Positions 56,201-63,060 of a stretch of 64,000 nucleotides of DNA are shown here, in pieces. Numbering within the stretch: position 1 is the stretch's first letter; each line of letters opens with the position of its first letter. The notes below the pieces were generated by a model. It was not told the origin of the DNA. It made no database searches and saw nothing but the letters and a program-made list of their open reading frames with translations. This stretch comes from Candidatus Pelagisphaera phototrophica. GTDB taxonomy: Bacteria; Verrucomicrobiota; Verrucomicrobiia; Opitutales; Opitutaceae. The DNA is taken from NCBI RefSeq assembly GCF_014529625.1, contig NZ_CP076039.1, positions 1,550,001 to 1,614,000 on the forward strand, written 5' to 3'. The position numbers were made by a program, and so were the translations under genes.

Positions 56201-56968
56201 GTAGGAGAACGCCGTGTAGATACGGTCGTCGTTCTTGTAAGTCGGGCGCTGGCGGTATTCCGTACGGTCCATGACACCTGCTACGTGGAGGGCTAGTTTG
56301 TCTTCCACAACGACGCGGTTGAGCTTGAATTCCCCACGGTAGGAGGGGTTGACACCGCCACTGCCTATGCGGAAGCGAAACTCGTTGGTGTTACGAAATC
56401 GAGCACGGGCCAAGTCGTTGTTAATAATTCCGGCAGGCGAAGCGAGTCCGAAGAGAAAGGAGTTCGCCCCGCGATTGATGTCGATGCGCTCCGTGTTATA
56501 CGTGTCGAATGGTATGTCCGTCACGAAGAAGTTCCGGGTCCGGTCCGGTGCGGTAAGACCGCGAACACGTGTGGCTCCGTCCGGGTCGCGACGAGCGCCG
56601 CCCACATTGGTTTCGCCGGTGCCGCCTTCGTCGGCTCCAGAAATGTTGCCGAGAATGCCGGCGACTTCGGAACTAGTGGTGTACATGAGAAGCTCTTCAA
56701 TACCCGTCGCTCCGAGGTCGTCCATGAACTCCTTGGTGACGACCTGAACGGCGGCTCCAGTATCCTTGAGGGATCCGCTGAGACGGCCGCCGGCCATGGT
56801 TTGAGAAGCATAGTAGCCCTCGTCTCCAGAGGCATCTACTGCAAAGGGAGAGAGCTCGAAGACTTCTTCTTCCTCGTCATTCTGTGACCACCCCGTAAAG
56901 GTGGAACAGAGAAAACCGCAGCCAATAAGGGCGGTTTTGGTTACTGTTTGATAATGTTTCATATTCAT
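53240..56968 (-). CDS. TonB-dependent outer-membrane receptor, copy 1
   Basis: 1242 residues, large for the family. The signal peptide is TALIGCGFLCSTFTGWSQ. The acidic mature start EEEEVFELSPFAVDASG is typical of verrucomicrobial receptors. The plug domain (about 45-200) has GSLKDTGAAVQVVTKEFMDD and IDINRGANSFLFGLASPAG. The rest is a beta-barrel ending in NTFRF with the C-terminal aromatic residue expected for BAM-assembled porins. It imports a ligand across the outer membrane using TonB energy; the ligand is unknown. No SusD is present. It is a near-duplicate of the gene at 57987: residues about 36-681 are identical, and about 25 substitutions are scattered over the C-terminal barrel. Confidence 0.93.
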   Translation of the reverse strand: MNMKHYQTVTKTALIGCGFLCSTFTGWSQNDEEEEVFELSPFAVDASGDEGYYASQTMAGGRLSGSLKDTGAAVQVVTKEFMDDLGATGIEELLMYTTSSEVAGILGNISGADEGGTGETNVGGARRDPDGATRVRGLTAPDRTRNFFVTDIPFDTYNTERIDINRGANSFLFGLASPAGIINNDLARARFRNTNEFRFRIGSGGVNPSYRGEFKLNRVVVEDKLALHVAGVMDRTEYRQRPTYKNDDRIYTAFSYRPFGNENTVFRGHMETGEILGNAPDVLLPQVNFDTFLRAPARMNATLMVKNRRNPDYPISAQHHEGPTQGQFNNNRFYSADDRAAFLDAGYIVRDSPNDAPEGAQYPTLTYRNIRWGGGAYGFVWDGSNGLGQPAFSYTDQIPGIAMERRSQANNVEIPNYWSGGIYRNNVGRNGGAPQGLYPGNLGEIMGIGWIDQGFTDLDTFDFSRANLGWDNDYYSRDFFNYSLALEQTFWEGKGGISIEYDFQDLYRDSYTALNGGNSVITFDVNETLILPEDINYVESGNYNAMPNPNFGRPVIMTKSGQRTNDDQRTSKRVTAFAKYDFRDSMNNDKLANILGSHTFTVLGDENRHHEMMLNWFRGSFGDPEPALHIGPANARQALNNARNTPNMVYIGPQQLGAWTDYTSVSDFIIEPAYYDLRSTTGRTYDKIAWNLGEDATAQALADGTDRSRGNEYWAQHTWTPLNTPSKNVRRQQTTVQSLAANSQSKFFSDHLVLNLGYREDKVENFLNTEPPIDPNSLDEIPFVSPDLWRLEDGTFNEVKKNIFGYGAVVYWPKDIIPLPEAVNDITFHYNSSDNFVPSLERVDQYRRPIPSQFGDTMDWGVSAYMWNNKLVARVNFYEATLQNASAPTSGIWNRNYTRIFQWYGRLNRDSRRYDSYDNDTGEFLFSGDGKVDPGIIDEFFEFDEEVGLYFAGEDAEEGFANLDDAIAAQWPYLAETRLAMEPLEQFVFDDELIDSFNARFLPDGDINIQWAGSINDTTDITSKGMEAEIILNPTKSWRIAFNAARQEVIMDNIAPRLENLVDSFLLPYMQRFGYMDWGNPTGTPQGATFESTTYERLVEYFYVKGLEGQPTAEQREWRFNLITNYTFREGPLKGFQIGGAARWQDEVNGGYPVAFNDDLRIYEPLVDQGYFTDTDLAVDLTFGYRAKIMNNVDWRMQINMRNVHNWDNTDVDVFRFQQDGSPARARFAPPRQIWLTNTFRF

Positions 56969-57179
56969 AGGTGATAAGCCGTTTAGCTGTCTGTGTGTAG
57001 TGCAGTCAGTAGATCACTTTCGCCGCCTCATCTCATATTAGTTTGAGAGAAATAGAACCTGTTGATGATTTTTTAGCGGGTGTTAGGGTGAGTTTTTGCC
57101 GCGAAAGCTACGACGGTTTCTTCGCCTGTCAACCGTTAGTTTTCTTATAATTTTTTTTTTAACAAATTTTTTGGAAAAT

Positions 57180-57434
57180 CAGTCTAAGATAGCGGGCAGA
57201 ATTCGGAAAACGATTTTGTAGAATGCGGGATGGATTTCCTGTTCGAGCCGGGTTTTGTTTTCGGCTCGAGGACCCCCTTTCGCAAGATCCAGAAATCGCG
57301 GTGTAAAACCTCTCCTACATTTTTGATTCTCCACTCTAGATTCAGTCAGGGAGCTGCCCGGCGTGCCGCTTAGGCGATCCAACAAACGCGATTCGCTGGG
57401 TCTTAACGGCGATGCGGAAGTTTCCGAAGCCACA
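57180..57434. repeat. upstream repeat of unit 1 (REP-like), in the 470-bp receptor 1 leader
   Basis: It matches 62019-62265 at roughly 80-85% by eye. Read on the reverse strand it contains ATGTAGGAGAGGTTTTACAC followed by CGCGATTTC, a GC-rich palindrome-like core similar to REP sequences. Between it and the receptor start (56969-57179) the DNA is AT-rich, with a run of ten T near 57151, and probably carries the promoter. Confidence 0.65.
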
Positions 57435-57438
57435 ATCG

Positions 57439-57876
57439 GAGTGAATCCGATTCAGGATTTCCCCAATCGTTAAAGGCGCTGGCGCTTAGGATGTCTGGAT
57501 CGCCGTCTTGGTTGATGTCCCTCACTACCGGGCTACAGGCTACGGCAAGTTCGCCGATTCGCTTGTAGCTGAATTTGCTATTCCCTTCGGCCTCTAGCCA
57601 TTGGATACCGTGCTAGGGTCTAGGTCCCGATTCGAGGGTGGGACCAAAACCATCGCCTTTGGCAAAAACCAGGTCCGGCCTACCATCTTGATTTAGATCT
57701 GCCGTGGTTATACCGCTTGAAGCGAAGTCATGATTGGTCGAGCCCCAAATTATTCTGTCTGTGAAATTGCCTTTGCCGTCATTTTCGAATGGATGGATCT
57801 CCTTCCAGTGTTGGGAGAATTGGGCTGAGATATCTGGGTGACCATCATCATTGAAATCGTTGACGCAAACATTGAT
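57439..57876 (-). pseudogene. fragment of the FG-GAP lipoprotein gene
   Basis: Colinear without indels with 51945-52382, i.e. residues about 217-362 of the intact protein. The reverse frame reads INVCVNDFNDDGHPDISAQF, ... ADLNQDGRPDLVFAKGDGFG ... GPRP and then hits TAG (57613-57615) where the intact gene has the Trp of PWHGIQ. The frame beyond the stop continues with recognisable sequence. There is no start or signal peptide: the 5' end is fused at 57875-57877 to the DNA lying after the receptor terminator. It is a by-product of the segmental duplication. Confidence 0.92.
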
Positions 57877-57929
57877 TCCACCCATACGTTTGCATAAATG
57901 CTTTTCGTAAATGGTACAAAACCACCAAT

Positions 57930-57956
57930 AAAAAAGGCCCGGCGGTAAGCCGGGCC
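57930..57956 (-). terminator. intrinsic terminator of TonB receptor 2
   Basis: Same GGCCCGGC / GCCGGGCC stem and T-run as at 53183-53209, carried along by the duplication and unchanged. Confidence 0.9.
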
Positions 57957-57986
57957 CTTGTCGGTAAAATGGTTTAGAACGTTCGC

Positions 57987-60900
57987 CTAGAAGCGGAATG
58001 TATTGGTCAACCAAATCTGCCTTGGAGGCGCGAAACGTGCCCGGGCAGGTGATCCGTCCTGCTGAAAGCGGAAGACGTCTACGTCGGTGTTGTCCCAGTT
58101 GTGGACATTCCGCAAGTTGATCTGCATACGCCAATCCACGTTGTTCATGATCTTGGCCCGGTAGCCGAAGGTCAGGTCGACAGCGAGATCTGTGTCGGTG
58201 TAGTATCCTTGGTCCACGAGTGGCTCGTAAATACGGAGATCATCGTTAAAAACCACAGGGTAACCGCCGTTGACCTCGTCCTGCCAGCGAGCGGCACCGC
58301 CAACTTGGAAACCCTTCAGTGGGCCTTCACGGAAGGTGTAGTTGGTGATCAAATTGAAGCGCCATTCGCGTTGCTCAGCGGTCGGCTGGCCTTCGAGTCC
58401 TTTGACATAAAAGTACTCGACCAAGCGTGCGTAAGTTTGGCTTTCAAATGTCGCGCCCTGAGGCGTTCCGGTTGGGTTGCCCCAATCCAAGTACCCAAAC
58501 CGCTGCATATAGGGCAGGAGAAAGGAGTCGACGAGGTTTTCCAATCGTGGTGCGATATTATCCATTATCACTTCCTGCCGGGCCGCGTTGAAGGCGATGC
58601 GCCAGCTTTTGGTAGGATTGAGTATGATCTCGGCCTCCATACCTTTAGAGGTGATGTCGGTTGTATCGTTAATTGAGCCGGCCCACTGTATGTTGATATC
58701 GCCATCTGGAAGGAAGCGAGCATTAAAGGAGTGAATGAGCTCATCATCAAAGACAAATTGCTCCAGAGGCTCCATTGCAGCTCGGGTTTCTGCCAAGTAC
58801 GGCCATTGAGCGGCGATAGCGTCGTCAAGGTTTGCGAACCCTTCCTCAGCGTCTTCTCCGGCAAAGTACAATCCTACCTCTTCATCGAATTCGAAAAATT
58901 CGTCGACGATACCCGGATCGACTTTACCGTCACCGGAGAACAGGAACTCGCCGGTGTCGTTGTCATAGGAATCGAACCGACGGGAGTCGCGGTTGAGGCG
59001 TCCGTACCACTGGAAGATACGTACATGGTTGCGGTTCCATATGCCGGAAGTCGGGGCGGTTGCATTCTCGAGGGTGGCCTCGTAGAAGTTCACTCGAGCC
59101 ACGAGTTTGTTGTTCCACATGTAGGCACTCACGCCCCAGTCCTTGGTGTCGCCGAACTGCGAAGGGATAGGGCGACGATATTGGTCTACGCGCTCGAGTG
59201 AGGGCACGAAGTTATCCGAACTATTGTAGTGGAAGGTAATGTCGTTAACCGCCTCTGGTAGCGGGATGATGTCCTTTGGCCAGTACACCACGGCCCCGTA
59301 GCCGAAGATGTTCTTTTTGACCTCATTGAAGGTGCCGTCCTCCAGTCGCCAGAGATCTGGAGACACGAAAGGAATTTCATCCAGACTATTGGGATCGATG
59401 GGAGGTTCAGTGTTGAGGAAGTTTTCGACCTTGTCTTCGCGGTAGCCTAGGTTGAGGACCAGATGGTCGCTGAAAAACTTCGATTGGGTGTTCGCGGCAA
59501 GCGATTGGACCGTGGTTTGCTGGCGTCGAACGTTCTTACTCGGAGTGTTCAATGGCGTCCATGTGTGCTGTGCCCAGTATTCGTCTCCTTGTGAACGGTC
59601 GATGTCGTCGGCCAACGCCTGTGGGGTTGCATCCTCTCCCAAGTTCCAAGCGATTTTATCGTACGTCCGCCCCGTCGTGCTTCTCAAGTCGTAGTAGGCC
59701 GGCTCGATAATGAAATCCGATACACTGGTGTAGTCGGTCCACGCACCCAATTGTTGGGGCCCAATGTAAACCATATTGGGAGTGTTGCGGGCATTATTAA
59801 GTGCTTGACGAGCATTGGCGGGCCCTATGTGCAGTGCTGGCTCAGGATCGCCGAAAGAACCACGGAACCAGTTGAGCATCATCTCGTGGTGGCGGTTTTC
59901 ATCGCCCAGTACCGTGAATGTATGCGAACCGAGGATGTTCGCCAGCTTGTCGTTGTTCATGCTGTCGCGGAAATCGTACTTCGCGAATGCGGTAACACGC
60001 TTAGAGGTACGCTGGTCGTCATTGGTGCGCTGTCCTGACTTCGTCATTATGACCGGGCGTCCAAAGTTTGGATTAGGCATGGCGTTGTAATTTCCCGATT
60101 CAACGTAGTTAATATCTTCCGGGAGTATGAGGGTCTCGTTGACATCGAAGGTGATGACCGAGTTGCCGCCGTTAAGGGCGGTGTAGCTGTCGCGATACAG
60201 GTCTTGGAAGTCGTACTCGATAGAGATACCGCCTTTGCCTTCCCAAAAAGTCTGCTCCAGAGCAAGGGAGTAGTTGAAGAAGTCGCGCGAGTAGTAGTCG
60301 TTATCCCATCCAAGATTGGCACGACTGAAGTCGAACGTGTCCAGATCGGTGAAGCCCTGATCGATCCAGCCGATACCCATGATTTCACCGAGATTGCCCG
60401 GGTATAGACCTTGTGGAGCACCGCCATTACGTCCTACATTATTTCTGTAGATTCCGCCTGACCAGTAGTTAGGAATTTCGACGTTGTTGGCCTGTGAACG
60501 TCTTTCCATAGCAATACCAGGAATTTGGTCCGTGTAAGAGAAAGCGGGCTGGCCAAGGCCATTGCTGCCATCCCATACGAAGCCGTAAGCACCACCACCC
60601 CAACGAATGTTACGGTAGGTGAGAGTTGGGTACTGAGCTCCTTCAGGTGCGTCATTCGGGCTGTCGCGAACGATGTAGCCTGCGTCCAAGAAAGCAGCTC
60701 TGTCATCGGCGGAATAGAAGCGGTTGTTGTTAAATTGACCTTGGGTAGGACCTTCGTGGTGCTGAGCGGAGATCGGGTAGTCGGGATTTCGGCGGTTCTT
60801 GACCATCAAGGTGGCGTTCATCCGAGCTGGGGCCCGGAGGAATGTATCGAAGTTCACCTGAGGGAGAAGGACGTCGGGGGCGTTACCCAGTATTTCGCCT

Positions 60901-61715
60901 GTTTCCATGTGGCCGCGAAATACGGTATTCTCATTGCCAAAGGGACGGTAGGAGAACGCCGTGTAGATACGGTCGTCGTTCTTGTAAGTCGGGCGCTGGC
61001 GGTATTCCGTACGGTCCATGACACCTGCTACGTGGAGGGCTAGTTTGTCTTCCACAACGACGCGGTTGAGCTTGAATTCCCCACGGTAGGAGGGGTTGAC
61101 ACCGCCACTGCCTATGCGGAAGCGAAACTCGTTGGTGTTACGAAATCGAGCACGGGCCAAGTCGTTGTTAATAATTCCGGCAGGCGAAGCGAGTCCGAAG
61201 AGAAAGGAGTTCGCCCCGCGATTGATGTCGATGCGCTCCGTGTTATACGTGTCGAATGGTATGTCCGTCACGAAGAAGTTCCGGGTCCGGTCCGGTGCGG
61301 TAAGACCGCGAACACGTGTGGCTCCGTCCGGGTCGCGACGAGCGCCGCCCACATTGGTTTCGCCGGTGCCGCCTTCGTCGGCTCCAGAAATGTTGCCGAG
61401 AATGCCGGCGACTTCGGAACTAGTGGTGTACATGAGAAGCTCTTCAATACCCGTCGCTCCGAGGTCGTCCATGAACTCCTTGGTGACGACCTGAACGGCG
61501 GCTCCAGTATCCTTGAGGGATCCGCTGAGACGGCCGCCGGCCATGGTTTGAGAAGCATAGTAGCCCTCGTCTCCAGAGGCATCTACTGCAAAGGGAGAGA
61601 GCTCGAAAACCTCTTCTTCATCGTCGTCCTGAGCCCAACCTGTAAAGGTGGAACAGAGAAAACCGCAGCCAATAAGGGCGGTTTTGGTTATTGTTTGATA
61701 ATGTTTCTTATTCAT
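57987..61715 (-). CDS. TonB-dependent outer-membrane receptor, copy 2
   Basis: 1242 residues, same length and architecture as the receptor at 53240: signal TALIGCGFLCSTFTGWAQ, mature start DDDEEEVFELSPFAVDASG, plug domain, and barrel ending NTFRF. Differences from copy 1 sit in the signal/early mature region and after residue about 681, for example PQALADDIDRSQGDEYW against AQALADGTDRSRGNEYW, and ATLENATAPTS against ATLQNASAPTS. They include charge and size changes likely to face loops, so the two receptors may prefer slightly different ligands. It has its own terminator and upstream region, so it can be regulated separately. Confidence 0.93.
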   Translation of the reverse strand: MNKKHYQTITKTALIGCGFLCSTFTGWAQDDDEEEVFELSPFAVDASGDEGYYASQTMAGGRLSGSLKDTGAAVQVVTKEFMDDLGATGIEELLMYTTSSEVAGILGNISGADEGGTGETNVGGARRDPDGATRVRGLTAPDRTRNFFVTDIPFDTYNTERIDINRGANSFLFGLASPAGIINNDLARARFRNTNEFRFRIGSGGVNPSYRGEFKLNRVVVEDKLALHVAGVMDRTEYRQRPTYKNDDRIYTAFSYRPFGNENTVFRGHMETGEILGNAPDVLLPQVNFDTFLRAPARMNATLMVKNRRNPDYPISAQHHEGPTQGQFNNNRFYSADDRAAFLDAGYIVRDSPNDAPEGAQYPTLTYRNIRWGGGAYGFVWDGSNGLGQPAFSYTDQIPGIAMERRSQANNVEIPNYWSGGIYRNNVGRNGGAPQGLYPGNLGEIMGIGWIDQGFTDLDTFDFSRANLGWDNDYYSRDFFNYSLALEQTFWEGKGGISIEYDFQDLYRDSYTALNGGNSVITFDVNETLILPEDINYVESGNYNAMPNPNFGRPVIMTKSGQRTNDDQRTSKRVTAFAKYDFRDSMNNDKLANILGSHTFTVLGDENRHHEMMLNWFRGSFGDPEPALHIGPANARQALNNARNTPNMVYIGPQQLGAWTDYTSVSDFIIEPAYYDLRSTTGRTYDKIAWNLGEDATPQALADDIDRSQGDEYWAQHTWTPLNTPSKNVRRQQTTVQSLAANTQSKFFSDHLVLNLGYREDKVENFLNTEPPIDPNSLDEIPFVSPDLWRLEDGTFNEVKKNIFGYGAVVYWPKDIIPLPEAVNDITFHYNSSDNFVPSLERVDQYRRPIPSQFGDTKDWGVSAYMWNNKLVARVNFYEATLENATAPTSGIWNRNHVRIFQWYGRLNRDSRRFDSYDNDTGEFLFSGDGKVDPGIVDEFFEFDEEVGLYFAGEDAEEGFANLDDAIAAQWPYLAETRAAMEPLEQFVFDDELIHSFNARFLPDGDINIQWAGSINDTTDITSKGMEAEIILNPTKSWRIAFNAARQEVIMDNIAPRLENLVDSFLLPYMQRFGYLDWGNPTGTPQGATFESQTYARLVEYFYVKGLEGQPTAEQREWRFNLITNYTFREGPLKGFQVGGAARWQDEVNGGYPVVFNDDLRIYEPLVDQGYYTDTDLAVDLTFGYRAKIMNNVDWRMQINLRNVHNWDNTDVDVFRFQQDGSPARARFAPPRQIWLTNTFRF

Positions 61716-61768
61716 AGGTGATCAACCGTTTTCTGTCTGTGTGTAGGGGCAGTCAACTGATCACGTTC

Positions 61769-61795
61769 GCCGTCTCATCTAATCTGTGAGACGGC
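61769..61795. promoter_or_regulatory. perfect 9-bp inverted repeat upstream of TonB receptor 2
   Basis: GCCGTCTCA / TGAGACGGC with a 9-base spacer, 53 bp upstream of the receptor 2 start. In unit 1 the corresponding place keeps only a degenerate CTCA...TGAG. It could be an operator or a leader hairpin. Confidence 0.5.
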
Positions 61796-62018
61796 AACTG
61801 TACGTAGTGATCAGCCAGTTGCGTTTAAAAGAGGTATAAGTAAAGGGAGGAGTAGTGAATTTGTGGGTCCTGGGTATCGTAGTTTGTGTGGAAACTAGCC
61901 GGAATTAACAGGGTTTAGCTGAAAAAATTGGGTACAAGGTATAAAAGTAGAGATGTTCAACTTTCTGTCAACTGTAAGATTCTCGATAATCTTTTCCCTG
62001 ACAAATCGTATGGAAATT

Positions 62019-62265
62019 CAGTCTAAAAAAGCGGACAGAATTCGGAAAACGAGTTTCCAGAATAGGGGTGAATTTCCTGTTCGAGCCGGTTCTTGTGGTC
62101 GGTACTGGGACCCCTTTCGCAAGATCAAGAAATCGCGGTTTAAAACCGCTCCTACATTTTTGATTCTCCACTCTAGATTCAGTGAGGGAGCTGCCCGGCG
62201 TGCCGCTTAAGCGGTTCAACAAACGCGGCTCGCCGGGCCATTGTGCCGCACCTGCGAAGCCGGAG
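62019..62265. repeat. upstream repeat of unit 2 (REP-like), in the 600-bp receptor 2 leader
   Basis: Counterpart of 57180-57434. The reverse strand contains ATGTAGGAGCGGTTTTAAAC and CGCGATTTCTTGATC, the palindrome CCGCTTAAGCGG, and a GC-rich flank. It lies between the receptor leader and the DUF1501 remnant. The stretch 61796-62018 shows no recognised feature. Confidence 0.65.
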
Positions 62266-62317
62266 GTTTTTAAGCCACGCTTGCCTAGAAAAAGCCGCCG
62301 ACTAATTGAAAAATGCT

Positions 62318-62905
62318 CTAGGTAATTATGTCATGTACGACGTTTCCGTGTACATCAGTGAGGCGGAAGTCGCGGCCTTCGTGGCGGAAAGTGAGCTTTT
62401 CGTGGTCCACACCGAGGAGGTGGAGGATGGTCGCGTGAAGGTCGTGCATGTGGACCTTGTTCTCGATCGCGTACTGTCCGAACTCGTCAGTCGCGCCATA
62501 GATGAGGCCGGGTTTTACGCCCCCTCCGGCCAGCCAAACCGTAAATCCAGTTGGATTGTGGTCACGGCCTGATCCATTTTTCTGGGCCTAGGGAGTCCGT
62601 CCGAACTCTCCGCCCCACCAGACGAGGGTGTCTTCTAGCAAGCCCCGTTGCTTCAGATCGGTGAGTAGACCGGCAATCGGCTTATCGATGGCTTGGGCGT
62701 GTTCCTTGTGCTCGGGCATGTTGTCCTTGTCCCAAGCGGGGTTGTTGGAGTTTTCACTGTAGTTCACTTGTGTGAATCGAACCCCGGCTTCTGCCATTCG
62801 CCGGGTGATGAGACATTGGCGTCCATAGTCGTCTGTAGTTGACTCTTCATTACCGTACAGCTCTTTAGTTGCCTCGCCAGAAGTAGGTACTGTTTGGACG
62901 GCGGT
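62318..62905 (-). pseudogene. C-terminal remnant of a DUF1501 protein with an in-frame TAG
   Basis: The reverse frame from about 62905 reads [20 protein letters not shown], then [20 protein letters not shown] and [20 protein letters not shown] stands where the family has Tyr. In the same frame it continues [40 protein letters not shown] and [15 protein letters not shown] to a final TAG at 62318. The N-terminal half, including signal and start, is missing; a stop precedes the homology. DUF1501 proteins are exported, sulfatase-related proteins usually paired with DUF1549/DUF1553 cytochromes, which are not seen here. Confidence 0.88.
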
Positions 62906-63060
62906 TGCGCGTTGCCCGATCTAAGTAAGGAGCGGGTGCTGTATGGCTAGGGAACAAGGTACTGTCTGCTTTGATTGCGGTTGCGTGTGCTGTAGCAATC
63001 TCAATTGCATTGGCTTCTGTATCCACAGAAACTTATGAAGCCTGATTTTTTGAAGCTTTC

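Larger units (their letters stand above)
51945..62265. repeat. tandem segmental duplication (two units of about 5 kb)
   Basis: Unit 1 (about 51945-57434) and unit 2 (about 57435-62265) share a piece of the FG-GAP gene, the receptor terminator, the whole receptor gene and about 250 bp of upstream repeat. From 53128 to the receptor start the offset is a constant 4747 bp. In the FG-GAP piece it is 5494 bp, so unit 2 has lost 747 bp between. From 54924 to 56860 I find no mismatch with 59671-61607, while the flanks differ at many positions. Confidence 0.9.

Noticed and set aside
55004-56835. Several open frames antisense or out of frame within the TonB receptor genes, present in both copies
   Set aside because: They are conserved between the copies only because the DNA is the same; none has family similarity, and the receptor frame explains the sequence.
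62306-62572. 88-codon forward frame near the end of the duplication
   Set aside because: It is antisense to the DUF1501 remnant, whose reverse reading is clearly the conserved one.
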